64,000 nucleotides of DNA from a virus (IMGVR_UViG_3300021142_000007:1-64000), one strand, 5' to 3'. Shown: positions 8,965 through 18,044, numbered from the stretch's first letter. The notes: generated by a model not told the origin, from the sequence alone. Program-made: numbers and translations.

Positions 8965-10752
8965 CTATTTTGTTCCGCTAAATAACCACAAGAATTGTCC
9001 TGTTGGGTCTTGCATATTTTTAGCCACCGTAGGGTTGAATTTTGGTTTTGGCATCGCTGCCTTATTTCTGTTATTTTTACTTACAAATCCACTTCCTTTT
9101 TCAAGTTCAATCTGTTCTAGTGTCTTGGTATTACCTATCACCCAACTATTTAAGATTGCTTTGTTTTGCTTTTCAAGACGCTCAAGATTTTTGAATGAGT
9201 GTTCGAGAACCCATAGACACATAGCCAGTGACATCAACAAGTCATCATGGTATCCATCCATGTGGTCAGGTCTACCATTCTTGTAAACAAATGTTTTCAT
9301 CTCCATAGCAAGTCTCATCGAACGAATCTTAACCGCATTGGTTCTTATCTTGTATTCAAGATTTGAAACCATAGGAAGCCTTACGTTTGTTGCATGGAAA
9401 CCTGGCGTTTTGCTGTTCGTATCGTATCTTGATAGTTCTCTTTGTCTAGCGGATAGTATCTTACCATTGGTTGTTTCGTAGTGTAGTCTCTTGTAGTTAA
9501 ATTCCATGAGCTTTAATACGGTAGAAACACCCATACCACCAGTTACATCCACTACGGTATATGCCTTGTATTGTTCTCCGTATTCCTCGACCAATTGAGC
9601 CAATAAGTCTGGTTGTATCTTTCCTTTGTACTCCAATACCTGTTCCATGGTCGTGAAATCAATGATTACAATGGTTGATGAATCCTCTCCATCACCCCTT
9701 GAAACGTCTACGCCCATAATATACTGATGACCCTCTTGTGGAAGTTCCCATATCCAAGTATCCTTATCGGCACCAAGCATTATTATTGGTTCCTTTACGT
9801 TATTTTTTATCTGTAGGTCTATGAATTGTTCATCAATAACGTTACCTCCCGAACCAATAAATGACACATCAAGCTCTTGTGCAATCATCTTAGCATCGTT
9901 GTTCATACCTTCGCACATTTCTTCATACCAACTAGATGTTGGTTTCCAACCATCTGATATTCTCTTTTCGTAAGATGCAAATGTAAACTCGGTTTCTAGT
10001 TCAATAACATCATCTTTTACCCAACGCAAATCCTTATTATATCTCAAGTCTTCATACCATTTCATTTCAATGATATTAAAACCGTTCTTTTTTTGTTTTG
10101 CAAGGTCGTATGTTTTGTAGTAGAGTTCGTCCATACCACGTGGAGTAGATATAAGCATCGCTCTACCACCCGTACCCAACGCTGTTAATGCAGCACCAAA
10201 CACTTCGGCACCGTTATCGATATATGCTGCTTCATCCATAACAAGATACGTAGGTGTAAAACCTCTTAACGCATCCTTAGAGGTTGCAACGGCCTTAACA
10301 CGACTACCATTAGGTAACTTTATTTCTTGTTTAGAATCTGTAAGAAAAATGGTTTTCTTTTCGTTTTTAGGGTTACCGTAGTAATCTGGTCCCCAAATCC
10401 ATCTGGGTAGCTGGTCTAGGAAGTCTTTAATCTTGCTTAAGAATTCAAAAGCCAATGCTTGTTTGTTGGCGATAATCAATACGTTCTCTGGGTTATCTGA
10501 ATCTGCTAATCCAACCTTTACGGCCATGTAAGCTGCTGTTGTGGTTGATACACCAGCCTGTCTTGGTTTGGTAATTAGATTAAACCTATTATTCTCGTAA
10601 GCGTATATGATTTCTTTTTGTTTTGGAAATAACTTGAAAGGAACAAAGCCCTCTTGGGTCTTGTCGAACGTTTCAAAGAATGTCTCGATTGCGTATACTG
10701 GACTTGCCAAACACTTTGCGTATTCTTTAAGTATTTCACCTCTTGTTAGCAT
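8965..10752 (-). CDS. Terminase large subunit, T4 gp17-like
   Basis: 595 residues, close to T4 gp17 (610). The ATPase domain has a Walker A variant KPRQAGVST (62-70), Walker B YLVMDEAAY (169-177) and the coupling motif STPRG (202-206). The RNase H-like nuclease domain has MGVDVSRGDG with Asp349, VVDVTGG with Asp402, and GYHDDLLMS near the C terminus as the acidic cluster. It packages DNA into the prohead by headful cutting, as expected for this family. An exact late box lies 9 bases upstream. Confidence 0.95.
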   Translation of the reverse strand: MLTRGEILKEYAKCLASPVYAIETFFETFDKTQEGFVPFKLFPKQKEIIYAYENNRFNLITKPRQAGVSTTTAAYMAVKVGLADSDNPENVLIIANKQALAFEFLSKIKDFLDQLPRWIWGPDYYGNPKNEKKTIFLTDSKQEIKLPNGSRVKAVATSKDALRGFTPTYLVMDEAAYIDNGAEVFGAALTALGTGGRAMLISTPRGMDELYYKTYDLAKQKKNGFNIIEMKWYEDLRYNKDLRWVKDDVIELETEFTFASYEKRISDGWKPTSSWYEEMCEGMNNDAKMIAQELDVSFIGSGGNVIDEQFIDLQIKNNVKEPIIMLGADKDTWIWELPQEGHQYIMGVDVSRGDGEDSSTIVIIDFTTMEQVLEYKGKIQPDLLAQLVEEYGEQYKAYTVVDVTGGMGVSTVLKLMEFNYKRLHYETTNGKILSARQRELSRYDTNSKTPGFHATNVRLPMVSNLEYKIRTNAVKIRSMRLAMEMKTFVYKNGRPDHMDGYHDDLLMSLAMCLWVLEHSFKNLERLEKQNKAILNSWVIGNTKTLEQIELEKGSGFVSKNNRNKAAMPKPKFNPTVAKNMQDPTGQFLWLFSGTK

Positions 10753-10761
10753 AGTTTTAAC

Positions 10762-10769
10762 TATAAATA
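10762..10769 (-). promoter_or_regulatory. Late-type box TATTTATA
   Basis: Exact octamer on the coding strand, 9 bases before the terminase ATG. Confidence 0.6.
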
Positions 10770-10805
10770 TGTAAAACTACGCTAAAACGCCTTTTTTTAA
10801 ATAAT

Positions 10806-10826
10806 AAAGGCCCTTTCGGGCCTTTG
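10806..10826 (-). terminator. Hairpin terminator
   Basis: AAAGGCCC / GGGCCTTT with a four-base loop, followed on the minus strand by an imperfect T-rich tract. It ends the gene at 10827-12119. Confidence 0.7.
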
Positions 10827-12119
10827 TTATTCTATATCATTTATACCTAAGTCATCAAAGCTAAAACCATCGCCATCACCTTCATCAGTATCTTTGGTTC
10901 CGAATATTTCATCAAATGAATAACTAGATTTTGGTTGGGTAGCATCTTCTGGACTTCCAACTTCATCAATCTCTTTCATCGCAGAATTAAATTCGTCTTC
11001 TTGAAGACCAGCCTTAACATCGTTAAGTATTTCTTTTACTATCTTTTTACCTTCTTTCGTACCAGCCATTATCTCGCGCATCTTAGCGTTGAATTCTTTT
11101 ACTGGCAAAGCCGCTAATTCAGCATATACATGATGCTTAAGACCAAAGTCATCAGCACCGACAGCTTCGGTAAATCGCTCCCAGAGGCCTGGCCCCATAC
11201 GCATATCCCATGGTTCAGCGGCCAAAAAGTCAGCCTTATTTATTACGTATTCACCTATTCTTTTGTTTTTAGGTAAACCGTGAGCTGATATCAACTCCAT
11301 AACACCCTTAACCAATTCATGGATAAGAACAGGGAAAACCATTGCTTGTGCGTATATCACAGCTTTAGGGTTTGATTCGGTAGGGAACTGAACCCTAACA
11401 ACGCCACCACTAACACCATTTTCCATTTCTGGCATGATATAATACATGTAGTCAGCGGCTGACATCATTTTTGAATACTTATTTGGAAGCCTTGGGTCAA
11501 GTTCCATCAATTCTTCATCAACCATATGAAACATATGGTTTGTTTTTTTAGCAGCACCTTGAATCATGGCGTTCAAAAACCTACGCTTGTAGACTTCATC
11601 TTTTGCATTTACCATTTCTTCGTGATTTTTGAACTGAGTTTCGGTAGTCATCGGCTTAGCATTCTTCTTGGTACCTTCCATGTTAATATGCGGTGTCAAT
11701 TCAGCATGTATCTCAACAACATCTTTGCTCATATCAAATTCTTCACGAATCATTTCTTCAGCCAATTTTTCGAGAGCTTTTTTGTGGTTAGCCTCCAATT
11801 TCATAGCTTCTGTCACCATTGGCATCATTTCTGACATCACCTTACGATTATCGATTGACTCGCTATCGTAAGCTCTTTTAAGTCTATTTACAACTTCGCT
11901 AAAACGCTTACCCATGATTTTTTGCTCAAAGGTTGTTTCGTCACTTTCTGGAAATATAGGGTGAGCACCAAGAGAATGCGAACGATTAATCAAATCCTCT
12001 TCCAATTTTGGATGCATTCTTTCGGTTAATCCTTCTGGATAAACTACGCTTTCATTAAGTCTCTTGCCTTGTTTCGATTTTTTCAAAGCGGCCTCGGCTA
12101 TTTTTCTGTAATCGCTCAT
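10827..12119 (-). CDS. Probable virion protein with HELVKG motif
   Basis: 430 residues. The N-terminal third is helical and charged. A hydrophobic region at about 265-290 contains LIHELVKGVMEL, which resembles a metalloprotease helix but lacks the second His of HExxH, so catalysis is doubtful. The C terminus is acidic (EGDGDG then DDLG). It contains LNES and LTER near the N terminus, possible prohead-protease sites. It lies just before the terminase gene in transcription order and overlaps the upstream gene by 4 bases. Probably structural; family not recognised. Confidence 0.8.
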   Translation of the reverse strand: MSDYRKIAEAALKKSKQGKRLNESVVYPEGLTERMHPKLEEDLINRSHSLGAHPIFPESDETTFEQKIMGKRFSEVVNRLKRAYDSESIDNRKVMSEMMPMVTEAMKLEANHKKALEKLAEEMIREEFDMSKDVVEIHAELTPHINMEGTKKNAKPMTTETQFKNHEEMVNAKDEVYKRRFLNAMIQGAAKKTNHMFHMVDEELMELDPRLPNKYSKMMSAADYMYYIMPEMENGVSGGVVRVQFPTESNPKAVIYAQAMVFPVLIHELVKGVMELISAHGLPKNKRIGEYVINKADFLAAEPWDMRMGPGLWERFTEAVGADDFGLKHHVYAELAALPVKEFNAKMREIMAGTKEGKKIVKEILNDVKAGLQEDEFNSAMKEIDEVGSPEDATQPKSSYSFDEIFGTKDTDEGDGDGFSFDDLGINDIE

Positions 12120-13114
12120 TTTATGTCTTTTACTTTTATTACTTTAATTACGTTTTCTGTTACTTGTTGTGCTTGTTGCTGTGGTTGTGCTTGTTGCTGT
12201 GATTGTGCTTGTTGCTTGGCCAAATCCTTCAAGTTATTAATCAATTGCGGTAATTGATTTCTTTTTACACCAACCAATTCAGCAAATGCTGCAATAACTT
12301 CTCTTTGAGCAACTGGAGTCTTAATAGTACCAATGATGTTATTTATTCTGCTATTTGATTTGATAACATCCATTAGCTTTTGCGCCTTTGCGTTCATCTC
12401 TTCATCAGACTCAACACCAGTTGGCATAACTTCTTTAAGGCTTCTATGCTTAGAACCAAATAGTCTTTCAGCCACGTGTTTTTTGAACTGAGGAAGATTC
12501 ATATAGCTCTCATCTTCGGTCATATTAGCTTTAGCCAATTCTTCTATTGACTTAAACTTTCTAACCTTTCCGTTTTTCTTGTTTATGATATAGTGCTTAA
12601 ATTCGCTTAGATTAGAAGCCTTTTCTGGTATTGGTTGAATGTCTTGACCCATAGGTGCCGCCATAGCTTCTTTCATCGGTCTTGCTATGGTTTCTTCGAA
12701 GTGGTCCACTGGGTGAATAATATTTTCACCAGATTCATTCAAGTCATCAAAACAATATACACCCATAACAACTTCTCTGTTTGGAGTTATACCTCTAACC
12801 ATTTGATACTTCTTATTAGCTATTTCAAATGGCTTAGATACTTCACCAGTTTCACCATCAACAACATTTGATAAGTACTTTATAGTTTCTTTATCTTGAG
12901 GCTTGATTACTGCTTCTGGTTGTTCAGTCATAGTTGGAAAACCGCCACTAGTACCACTAGTACCGCCACCTTTTGCGGTAACGTTAAGCTTAACTTTTTT
13001 TTGTTGTTGTAGTTTTTTTAACGCATCTAAGTCACCAGTTGGCATCTTTTCTATGTCTTTAAGACCAAGATTTAGGTTTAGTGAGTTATCCTCGTTTATG
13101 TTTTTATTCTTCAT
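12116..13114 (-). CDS. Probable virion-associated protein, Gln-rich C-terminal segment
   Basis: 332 residues. The N terminus is polar with INED; the middle has a Cys-containing beta region (VMGVYCFDDLNE). The end carries a Gln/Ala repeat (about 300-318) and a basic tail. It overlaps its upstream neighbour by 11 bases and the downstream one by 4, so the three genes are one translational unit. No known domain recognised. Confidence 0.8.
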   Translation of the reverse strand: MKNKNINEDNSLNLNLGLKDIEKMPTGDLDALKKLQQQKKVKLNVTAKGGGTSGTSGGFPTMTEQPEAVIKPQDKETIKYLSNVVDGETGEVSKPFEIANKKYQMVRGITPNREVVMGVYCFDDLNESGENIIHPVDHFEETIARPMKEAMAAPMGQDIQPIPEKASNLSEFKHYIINKKNGKVRKFKSIEELAKANMTEDESYMNLPQFKKHVAERLFGSKHRSLKEVMPTGVESDEEMNAKAQKLMDVIKSNSRINNIIGTIKTPVAQREVIAAFAELVGVKRNQLPQLINNLKDLAKQQAQSQQQAQPQQQAQQVTENVIKVIKVKDIK

Positions 13115-13511
13115 GATATTGTTTATTATAGATTAGTGTTAGGTCTTTTTCATAAAGCTTGTCTGAAACGATTTGTAACGAGTCTCCAAATCTAAAACAT
13201 AGTCTTTTATCTGGATACGCATCATATGCGTTTATGTTCTCCCAAGCCAAGGCTATTACACCATCAACGGCATCCCAAACAGCGAAGGTATCGCTATTTT
13301 GAACCACATCAAGCTTTAGTGATGACTCCAAACGACCAACTTTTTTTATAAATTCGTCATGAGGAGCTTCTGGTCGGCCTGAAGCTGGGAACGTATCCCA
13401 TTCATTACCGTCAATATTTTTGGTCGTATCAGAAAAGATAAACTCATAAAGGTAATTACCTTCATAGTTTTTTCCAATCATATTAACGTATACCAAAAAT
13501 AACTTATCCAT
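13104..13511 (-). CDS. Hypothetical protein (135 aa)
   Basis: A compact alpha/beta protein with Trp and aromatic residues (GNEWDTFPASGRP, VWDAVDGVIALAWENIN). No membrane or signal segment. It overlaps the downstream gene by 11 bases and touches the upstream one by 1 base. Found inside a virion gene operon; function unknown. Confidence 0.78.
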   Translation of the reverse strand: MDKLFLVYVNMIGKNYEGNYLYEFIFSDTTKNIDGNEWDTFPASGRPEAPHDEFIKKVGRLESSLKLDVVQNSDTFAVWDAVDGVIALAWENINAYDAYPDKRLCFRFGDSLQIVSDKLYEKDLTLIYNKQYHEE

Positions 13512-15130
13512 TACTTACTAGCTTTTGGGTTTGGTTGAACCTTAGGTGTTGGTAAAAATGGCTTATCCTTTCTACTTGGCGTTGCTGGTGCTTCCTTTGG
13601 CTTAGTTGTTGGCTTTACAACTGGTGCAGTTTCGGTATCTCTAAATGTTTCTCTAAGCATATTCTTAATCTTGTTTTTATTTTCAAATATACTATTATTT
13701 TTCGAATTATTCAAGTCCTCTACTATTTTTGATACTGGTTTTCTTGACCACATTCTGCATGACCAATACTTAGGTGTTGTTCTATCCTTGGCTTGAGAAC
13801 ACTTATGTCTCGCTCTGAATGATTTTCTTCTCTCTGGATTATCTCTCTTGATTTCCATGTTAGGGTCACCGAAGTTAACCTTTACAACATTACCAGATTT
13901 ATTTTTAACATAAACCTTGAACTTCTTAACGTCACCTTTAGTAGGCTTACCTAGCTTTACTTCTTTTCCATGATATTCAGCTTCGCTCATAGATATGTTT
14001 TCTACGCTACCGTATTCATCGCTATATCCACCTTGTGTTTCGCCATCATAAACATCCAATTCAGCTTCCAAGAAGTGATATACGTGTTCAATCATTTCTC
14101 TAACCTTAGAAATGTGGTCAATAGCCCAACCATGACCGTTAGCCAATAATCCATCTATTTGTTCGTGATTCATTTCTAGAATTCTACCACTAGCATGATT
14201 AATGGTTTTAAGGTCTTGCCAAAACATGTAGTTATTGGTTTCGCCTTTTGTTTCCATGTTTTCATCAAGCGTACCCTCTATAAAATGATAAACTTGTTCC
14301 ATCGATTCAGCGGCTCTTGCGATGTGGTCCAAAGCCCAAGCATTACCATCTGATAATAAGGTATCAACGTGGTTAAAGCTCATGTGAAGAATTTGACTTG
14401 CATCCTCATGTATCCCTTTCATGTTTGACCAAAACATATAGGTTTGATTTTCATTCATTTGATTTGTTTCTTTTAGGTCCTCTTCTTTAAGACCTTTCCA
14501 AATCTTACCTTTTCTACACTTAACAACAGCACCAGACGCATAAGCAGATGGCCAAACATCATATTTTCTTTTTGCTATGTTTGTGCATCTGTCTTCATCA
14601 AGTATATCGTTTGAACCCTCTTGAAACATATTATTTTTCTTAGGGTCGACAAATAAATTATCCATGTTTTCGTAAATATACAATTCATCCAAGCCTTCTT
14701 CATCAGATGGTTCAGATTCTGGTGTTGGTTCTTTACTAGGTGTTTCATCGCTTTCTGGGGCAACATCTTCATCACCTTGACCAGCTTTCTTGACTTTGCT
14801 TATGATATCTTTTTGGTCTTCAGCATCCATTTCACCAGTATGCGTTGCTGACAATAAAGAGTTAATTGCGAACTTTTCTAGCTCGAAGTCTGGCTGTCCT
14901 TGTTCGTCAGTATATTTTCTTAGGGATTGTCCTAATTTACCTGTAAGTTGTTCTATGAATTTTTTTGGGTCTGATTCTTCATCAGCCTCTACACCAGCAT
15001 CAAATGGCTCGTCATCAAACGGCTTATCATTAGCTGGCGGTGTTTTAGCTTCTGGCTCAGGCATTGGAGCAGCCTCTGGAGCAGCCGCTGGAGTTGGAGC
15101 AGCAGGTTCTGGTGAACCTGCAACTTTCAA
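13511..15130 (-). CDS. Modular virion protein, probable C-terminal part of a split gene
   Basis: 539 residues from a TTG; no ATG is available. The frame stays open upstream through the A10 run into the previous gene, so it is probably the -1 continuation of it. Order: an Ala/Pro-rich linker (8-30); a helical region with SDPKKFIEQLTGKLGQSLR; a Cys-containing segment (RCTNIAKRKYDVWPSAYASG) of a type common in large phage proteins; two tandem copies of an about 75-residue module (each with YMFW, then ML/MN-H-x-DxLL and W-x-xDHI, ending VYHFxE); then ERRKSFRARHKCSQAK followed by YWSCRMW; and a tail with KIKNMLRET. A structural or packaged role is likely. Confidence 0.8.
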   Translation of the reverse strand: MKVAGSPEPAAPTPAAAPEAAPMPEPEAKTPPANDKPFDDEPFDAGVEADEESDPKKFIEQLTGKLGQSLRKYTDEQGQPDFELEKFAINSLLSATHTGEMDAEDQKDIISKVKKAGQGDEDVAPESDETPSKEPTPESEPSDEEGLDELYIYENMDNLFVDPKKNNMFQEGSNDILDEDRCTNIAKRKYDVWPSAYASGAVVKCRKGKIWKGLKEEDLKETNQMNENQTYMFWSNMKGIHEDASQILHMSFNHVDTLLSDGNAWALDHIARAAESMEQVYHFIEGTLDENMETKGETNNYMFWQDLKTINHASGRILEMNHEQIDGLLANGHGWAIDHISKVREMIEHVYHFLEAELDVYDGETQGGYSDEYGSVENISMSEAEYHGKEVKLGKPTKGDVKKFKVYVKNKSGNVVKVNFGDPNMEIKRDNPERRKSFRARHKCSQAKDRTTPKYWSCRMWSRKPVSKIVEDLNNSKNNSIFENKNKIKNMLRETFRDTETAPVVKPTTKPKEAPATPSRKDKPFLPTPKVQPNPKASK

Positions 15131-15150
15131 CTTATATTTTGTGTCTTCAA

Positions 15151-15984
15151 TTAGACTTTTTTTTTTGAGCTTTCGTTTACGCTATATTCTTTTCCGTCTA
15201 CGTTAAACTTAGACTTACCAGCTTCTTTAGCTTTTTCTAATTCACCAGAAAATTTGTTACCTTCACCTATTTCTTTTTCCATCTTTGAAGCTTCAATCAT
15301 TTCATCGATAGCTTTTTCGTATTCAGTCATGTGTGGTTCTTCTTCCATGTATCCGCATTCAGCCATCCAACCTTCTTCGGTCATAGACTCATCCATACCC
15401 ATTTTCTTCTTAACGTCCATAACGCAAGATTCGTATTTTTCTGAATTTCTACCAACACTAGCTGTGCAAATAGCCCATGGGTTTTTTGCTTTACCTTCTT
15501 CCATCCAAGTCTCTTCCATTGGTCTGTTGTTCTCAAGATTGCCATGACCACTAAAGCCATTACCTTCCATTTGAGAGAATCCACCAGCCATTGGCATAGA
15601 TTCGTTCAATAGGTTATCGTTTAAGAATACATTGATTTCACCTTCGAAGTCATAGGCTTCAGCAAGACTTCTGAACTTAAGATTTAAGTGCTTCAAAGCA
15701 TTTGCATATGAAGGATAAGCTTCAGATTTTTTGTTTTGTAGACCTCCGATATACTTGAAGTCTTCAGCAACCAAATTAGCTGTCTTATCAGCTTTTTTGA
15801 TGTACCATTCGTGGTTTTCTCTTATGATTGCATAAGCTTTTCCATCTGGACCCATCTTGGTTGTTTCAACAACTATCTTAGATTTATTTTCATTGATAGA
15901 TTGTATTCCCATCAATTCTTTCATACGTTCGGTAATCTGGTTACCTTTAAGCCCTAGTGGGTTGATTAATACTTGTTTTTTCAT
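15151..15984 (-). CDS. Virion protein with phage AICTASVGR motif, N-terminal part of a split gene
   Basis: 277 residues. The N terminus is MKKQVLINPLGLKGNQITERM, with ITE and INE tripeptides. The centre has KNPWAICTASVGRNSEKYE followed by CVMDVKKKMG, a motif seen widely in large phage virion proteins. The end has NKFSGELEKAKEAGKSKF and DGKEYSV, another recurrent phage motif. It ends after KKK encoded by a run of ten A; a -1 shift there would continue into the frame of 13511-15130. An exact late box is 14 bases upstream. Confidence 0.8.
   Translation of the reverse strand: MKKQVLINPLGLKGNQITERMKELMGIQSINENKSKIVVETTKMGPDGKAYAIIRENHEWYIKKADKTANLVAEDFKYIGGLQNKKSEAYPSYANALKHLNLKFRSLAEAYDFEGEINVFLNDNLLNESMPMAGGFSQMEGNGFSGHGNLENNRPMEETWMEEGKAKNPWAICTASVGRNSEKYESCVMDVKKKMGMDESMTEEGWMAECGYMEEEPHMTEYEKAIDEMIEASKMEKEIGEGNKFSGELEKAKEAGKSKFNVDGKEYSVNESSKKKV
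15157..15166 (-). other. A10 slippery run joining two frames
   Basis: Ten consecutive A on the coding strand at the end of the upstream frame. Slippage by -1 here (A AAA AAA type) leads into the open downstream frame without a stop. See findings. Confidence 0.6.
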
Positions 15985-15998
15985 CCTAAGTTTTTTTA

Positions 15999-16006
15999 TA
16001 TAAATA
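15999..16006 (-). promoter_or_regulatory. Late-type box TATTTATA
   Basis: Exact octamer on the coding strand, 14 bases before the ATG at 15984. Confidence 0.55.
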
Positions 16007-16024
16007 TAAGCGTTTTATTGAAAA

Positions 16025-16270
16025 TTAATACATATTTGGTGAACCTTGGAATACATTTTGATTATCACCCAATAAGTAACAACCTGTACCTCCACTTATG
16101 CTTCTTACCCAAATCTTTATATTTGTACAGCCAGCTACTTGTACTAGTGTTCCATTAAGAACCATCGTACAACCACTAGCTCCACCATATACTTCGTTAT
16201 AAGTATGTGCGGTGAAGTTTGGTGCATCGGCAGAAACTATTATGCTATGTATGTCGGTTATATTTGCCAT
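16025..16270 (-). CDS. Small beta-rich protein (81 aa)
   Basis: Gly/Ser/Thr/Val-rich with three Cys and alternating hydrophobics (TMVLNGTLVQVAGCTNIKIW), suggesting a small beta sandwich or fibre-like piece. No signal peptide. An exact late box lies 16 bases upstream, which fits late expression and a virion decoration role. Function not recognised. Confidence 0.72.
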   Translation of the reverse strand: MANITDIHSIIVSADAPNFTAHTYNEVYGGASGCTMVLNGTLVQVAGCTNIKIWVRSISGGTGCYLLGDNQNVFQGSPNMY

Positions 16271-16286
16271 GTTTATCTTTTTACCT

Positions 16287-16294
16287 TATAAATA
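16287..16294 (-). promoter_or_regulatory. Late-type box TATTTATA
   Basis: Exact octamer on the coding strand, 16 bases before the ATG at 16270. Confidence 0.55.
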
Positions 16295-16304
16295 TCGCTT
16301 AAAA

Positions 16305-16330
16305 TAAAAAAAGCACCTATTAGGTGCTTA
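16305..16330 (-). terminator. Rho-independent terminator
   Basis: AAGCACCTA / TAGGTGCTT followed on the minus strand by a T7 run. It lies just downstream of the T9SS-like gene. Confidence 0.85.
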
Positions 16331-16333
16331 TAT

Positions 16334-17809
16334 TTATTGTTTTGTGTAAAGAATCTTTCGACCCACTCCATTGATTACTTCGATATAAAACTTGTATGGT
16401 AATAACTCGTGTTCTTGTATTCCTAATAGATTATAGTATTTCACATCTGTATCATTGGTTATTGATATGATATCAGAATAAGCATACTGGCCGTCTATAT
16501 CCACTTGCTTTAACCTGTAGTAGTTACTTCCTTGTATCGGCAAACCATCTATAAAAGAATACTCCGTTTGACTTGTTGTAGTACCCATTCCCTTAACAAT
16601 CCCTATGCTTGACCAATTTAACGCAGAATCGGCCCTTTCCACCTCAAATCTATCGTTATCTATCTCTGATGCTGTTACCCAGTATAAAACGTTCTTATTG
16701 CCGTATTTTTGCCCGTAAAATGCCGTTAGCTTAACTGGTAGTTCTGTGGCTATCGATAGCGTTCCAGAACTTGAATAAGCAACGCAAGGCGAATTTGTTG
16801 AAGCTATTCTATAACGATAACCGTTTATTCCATGATTTGCTGGATAAATCTTCAAGGTATCGCCACGAGTTGAATAAGGCGAAGCTATCGTTAAGCTAGA
16901 CCAACTTGACCCTCCATTGGTTGAAACCTGCCAAACAAATGGATAGTTTGCGTGAGCTATAAACCAATAAGTTGCGCCAACATGTACCGCAGTAACACTT
17001 GATGGGTTTATACTAATCGTTGGCATGGAATTTATAACCACCGAAAAGGTATCTGTCTTTGACCATACGCTTGTACAGCCAGCCACTACCGAAACCGTTC
17101 TTGCGTAGTATGTTCCAGACGATGAAATTGTTGTTGATACAGATGTGCTAGTTCCTGATGATGTTGTTTCAATATAAGAGTTAGACGGAAGACTTATAAC
17201 ACTTGAAGTACAAGCTGGTGTAGTATAAGTTGGTGTGGGAGAAGATGGTATTAAACATCCAACCAATTTAATATCATCCAATCTAAATTGAGTTCCGTTG
17301 TTAGTACCTAAACGGAATCTTATTCTTAAATTAGATGTTGCTGGAATGGCTCCTGTTGGTGAAACAAGTGTCCAAACGCTTGTTCCACTACCAGTAGCCA
17401 TTGTGTAAGATAAAGCAGTGTATGTTGTTCCATCAGAACTTGTCTCGATTACCATTTCAGAACCATTAGAAGCTATTGTTGACTTCAGTATCCCAAGACT
17501 CAATGCTAGGTTGGTATAGTTTGTTGTATTTATACCACTTATTTGGACATATATACCTAATGAATTGGTGAAGAATATATTACCACCTCCAGAAGCTCCC
17601 GTATAGGTAGATGATGGACTTGTGGTTCTGACATCGGGTGATGTTGCTGAAGCTGTATAGGTTAAACTAGCGTTGTTTTGCCATCCTGTATATGTTGCAG
17701 CAGAGGTTGTGGCTGCTGGATTTCCACAATTTTCGGTGAATATAGTTGTTTGTGCCATAATAAAGAATGGCATAAGAACTAGGATAAGAATTCGTAAGAC
17801 TTTTTTCAT
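16334..17809 (-). CDS. Secreted T9SS-type adhesin-like protein
   Basis: 491 residues. Residues 1-19 form a signal peptide (MKKVLRILILVLMPFFIMA, probable cut before Q). The next 170 residues are Ser/Thr/Gly rich with the FTENCG start of many Bacteroidota surface proteins and the jelly-roll-like RFRLGTNNGTQFRLDDI. Ig-like/SprB-like Ser/Thr segments follow. The C-terminal 130 residues show LPVKLTAFYG, VLYWVTASEIDNDRFEVERA, NYYRLKQVDIDG and a final YYNLLG...YIEVINGVGRKIL; this is the typical end of type IX secretion cargo. The product should cross the host inner membrane by Sec and leave by T9SS. Host origin is likely. Confidence 0.85.
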   Translation of the reverse strand: MKKVLRILILVLMPFFIMAQTTIFTENCGNPAATTSAATYTGWQNNASLTYTASATSPDVRTTSPSSTYTGASGGGNIFFTNSLGIYVQISGINTTNYTNLALSLGILKSTIASNGSEMVIETSSDGTTYTALSYTMATGSGTSVWTLVSPTGAIPATSNLRIRFRLGTNNGTQFRLDDIKLVGCLIPSSPTPTYTTPACTSSVISLPSNSYIETTSSGTSTSVSTTISSSGTYYARTVSVVAGCTSVWSKTDTFSVVINSMPTISINPSSVTAVHVGATYWFIAHANYPFVWQVSTNGGSSWSSLTIASPYSTRGDTLKIYPANHGINGYRYRIASTNSPCVAYSSSGTLSIATELPVKLTAFYGQKYGNKNVLYWVTASEIDNDRFEVERADSALNWSSIGIVKGMGTTTSQTEYSFIDGLPIQGSNYYRLKQVDIDGQYAYSDIISITNDTDVKYYNLLGIQEHELLPYKFYIEVINGVGRKILYTKQ

Positions 17810-17810
17810 T

Positions 17811-18044
17811 TTAAGGTATATTGTTTAATGTGATTGAAATTTTATACTTTGTTTTTTCAGAGTCTTTAACACCAAAAAAAACACCATTACTTTCAATATC
17901 TATTATTGGAGGAGTAATTTCTATATCAGGCATGTTTTTAAGAGCTGTTTCTATTTGTGTGACTAACATATCTGGTATGTCGGTTTCTACTTCAGTAGGT
18001 GTAAAATCTTTAGGGTTGTAGTGTGTTGCTTTGTACTTTTTCAT
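17811..18044 (-). CDS. Hypothetical protein (77 aa)
   Basis: Soluble alpha/beta protein beginning MKKYKATHYN, with PPIIDIESNGVFFGV near the middle. It is one base from the secreted protein gene and three bases from thymidylate synthase, so it is in the same operon. Function unknown. Confidence 0.7.
   Translation of the reverse strand: MKKYKATHYNPKDFTPTEVETDIPDMLVTQIETALKNMPDIEITPPIIDIESNGVFFGVKDSEKTKYKISITLNNIP

Noticed and set aside
10827-12119. Active metalloprotease from HELVKG
   Set aside because: The second His of HExxH is replaced by Lys, so zinc binding of the usual kind is not supported.
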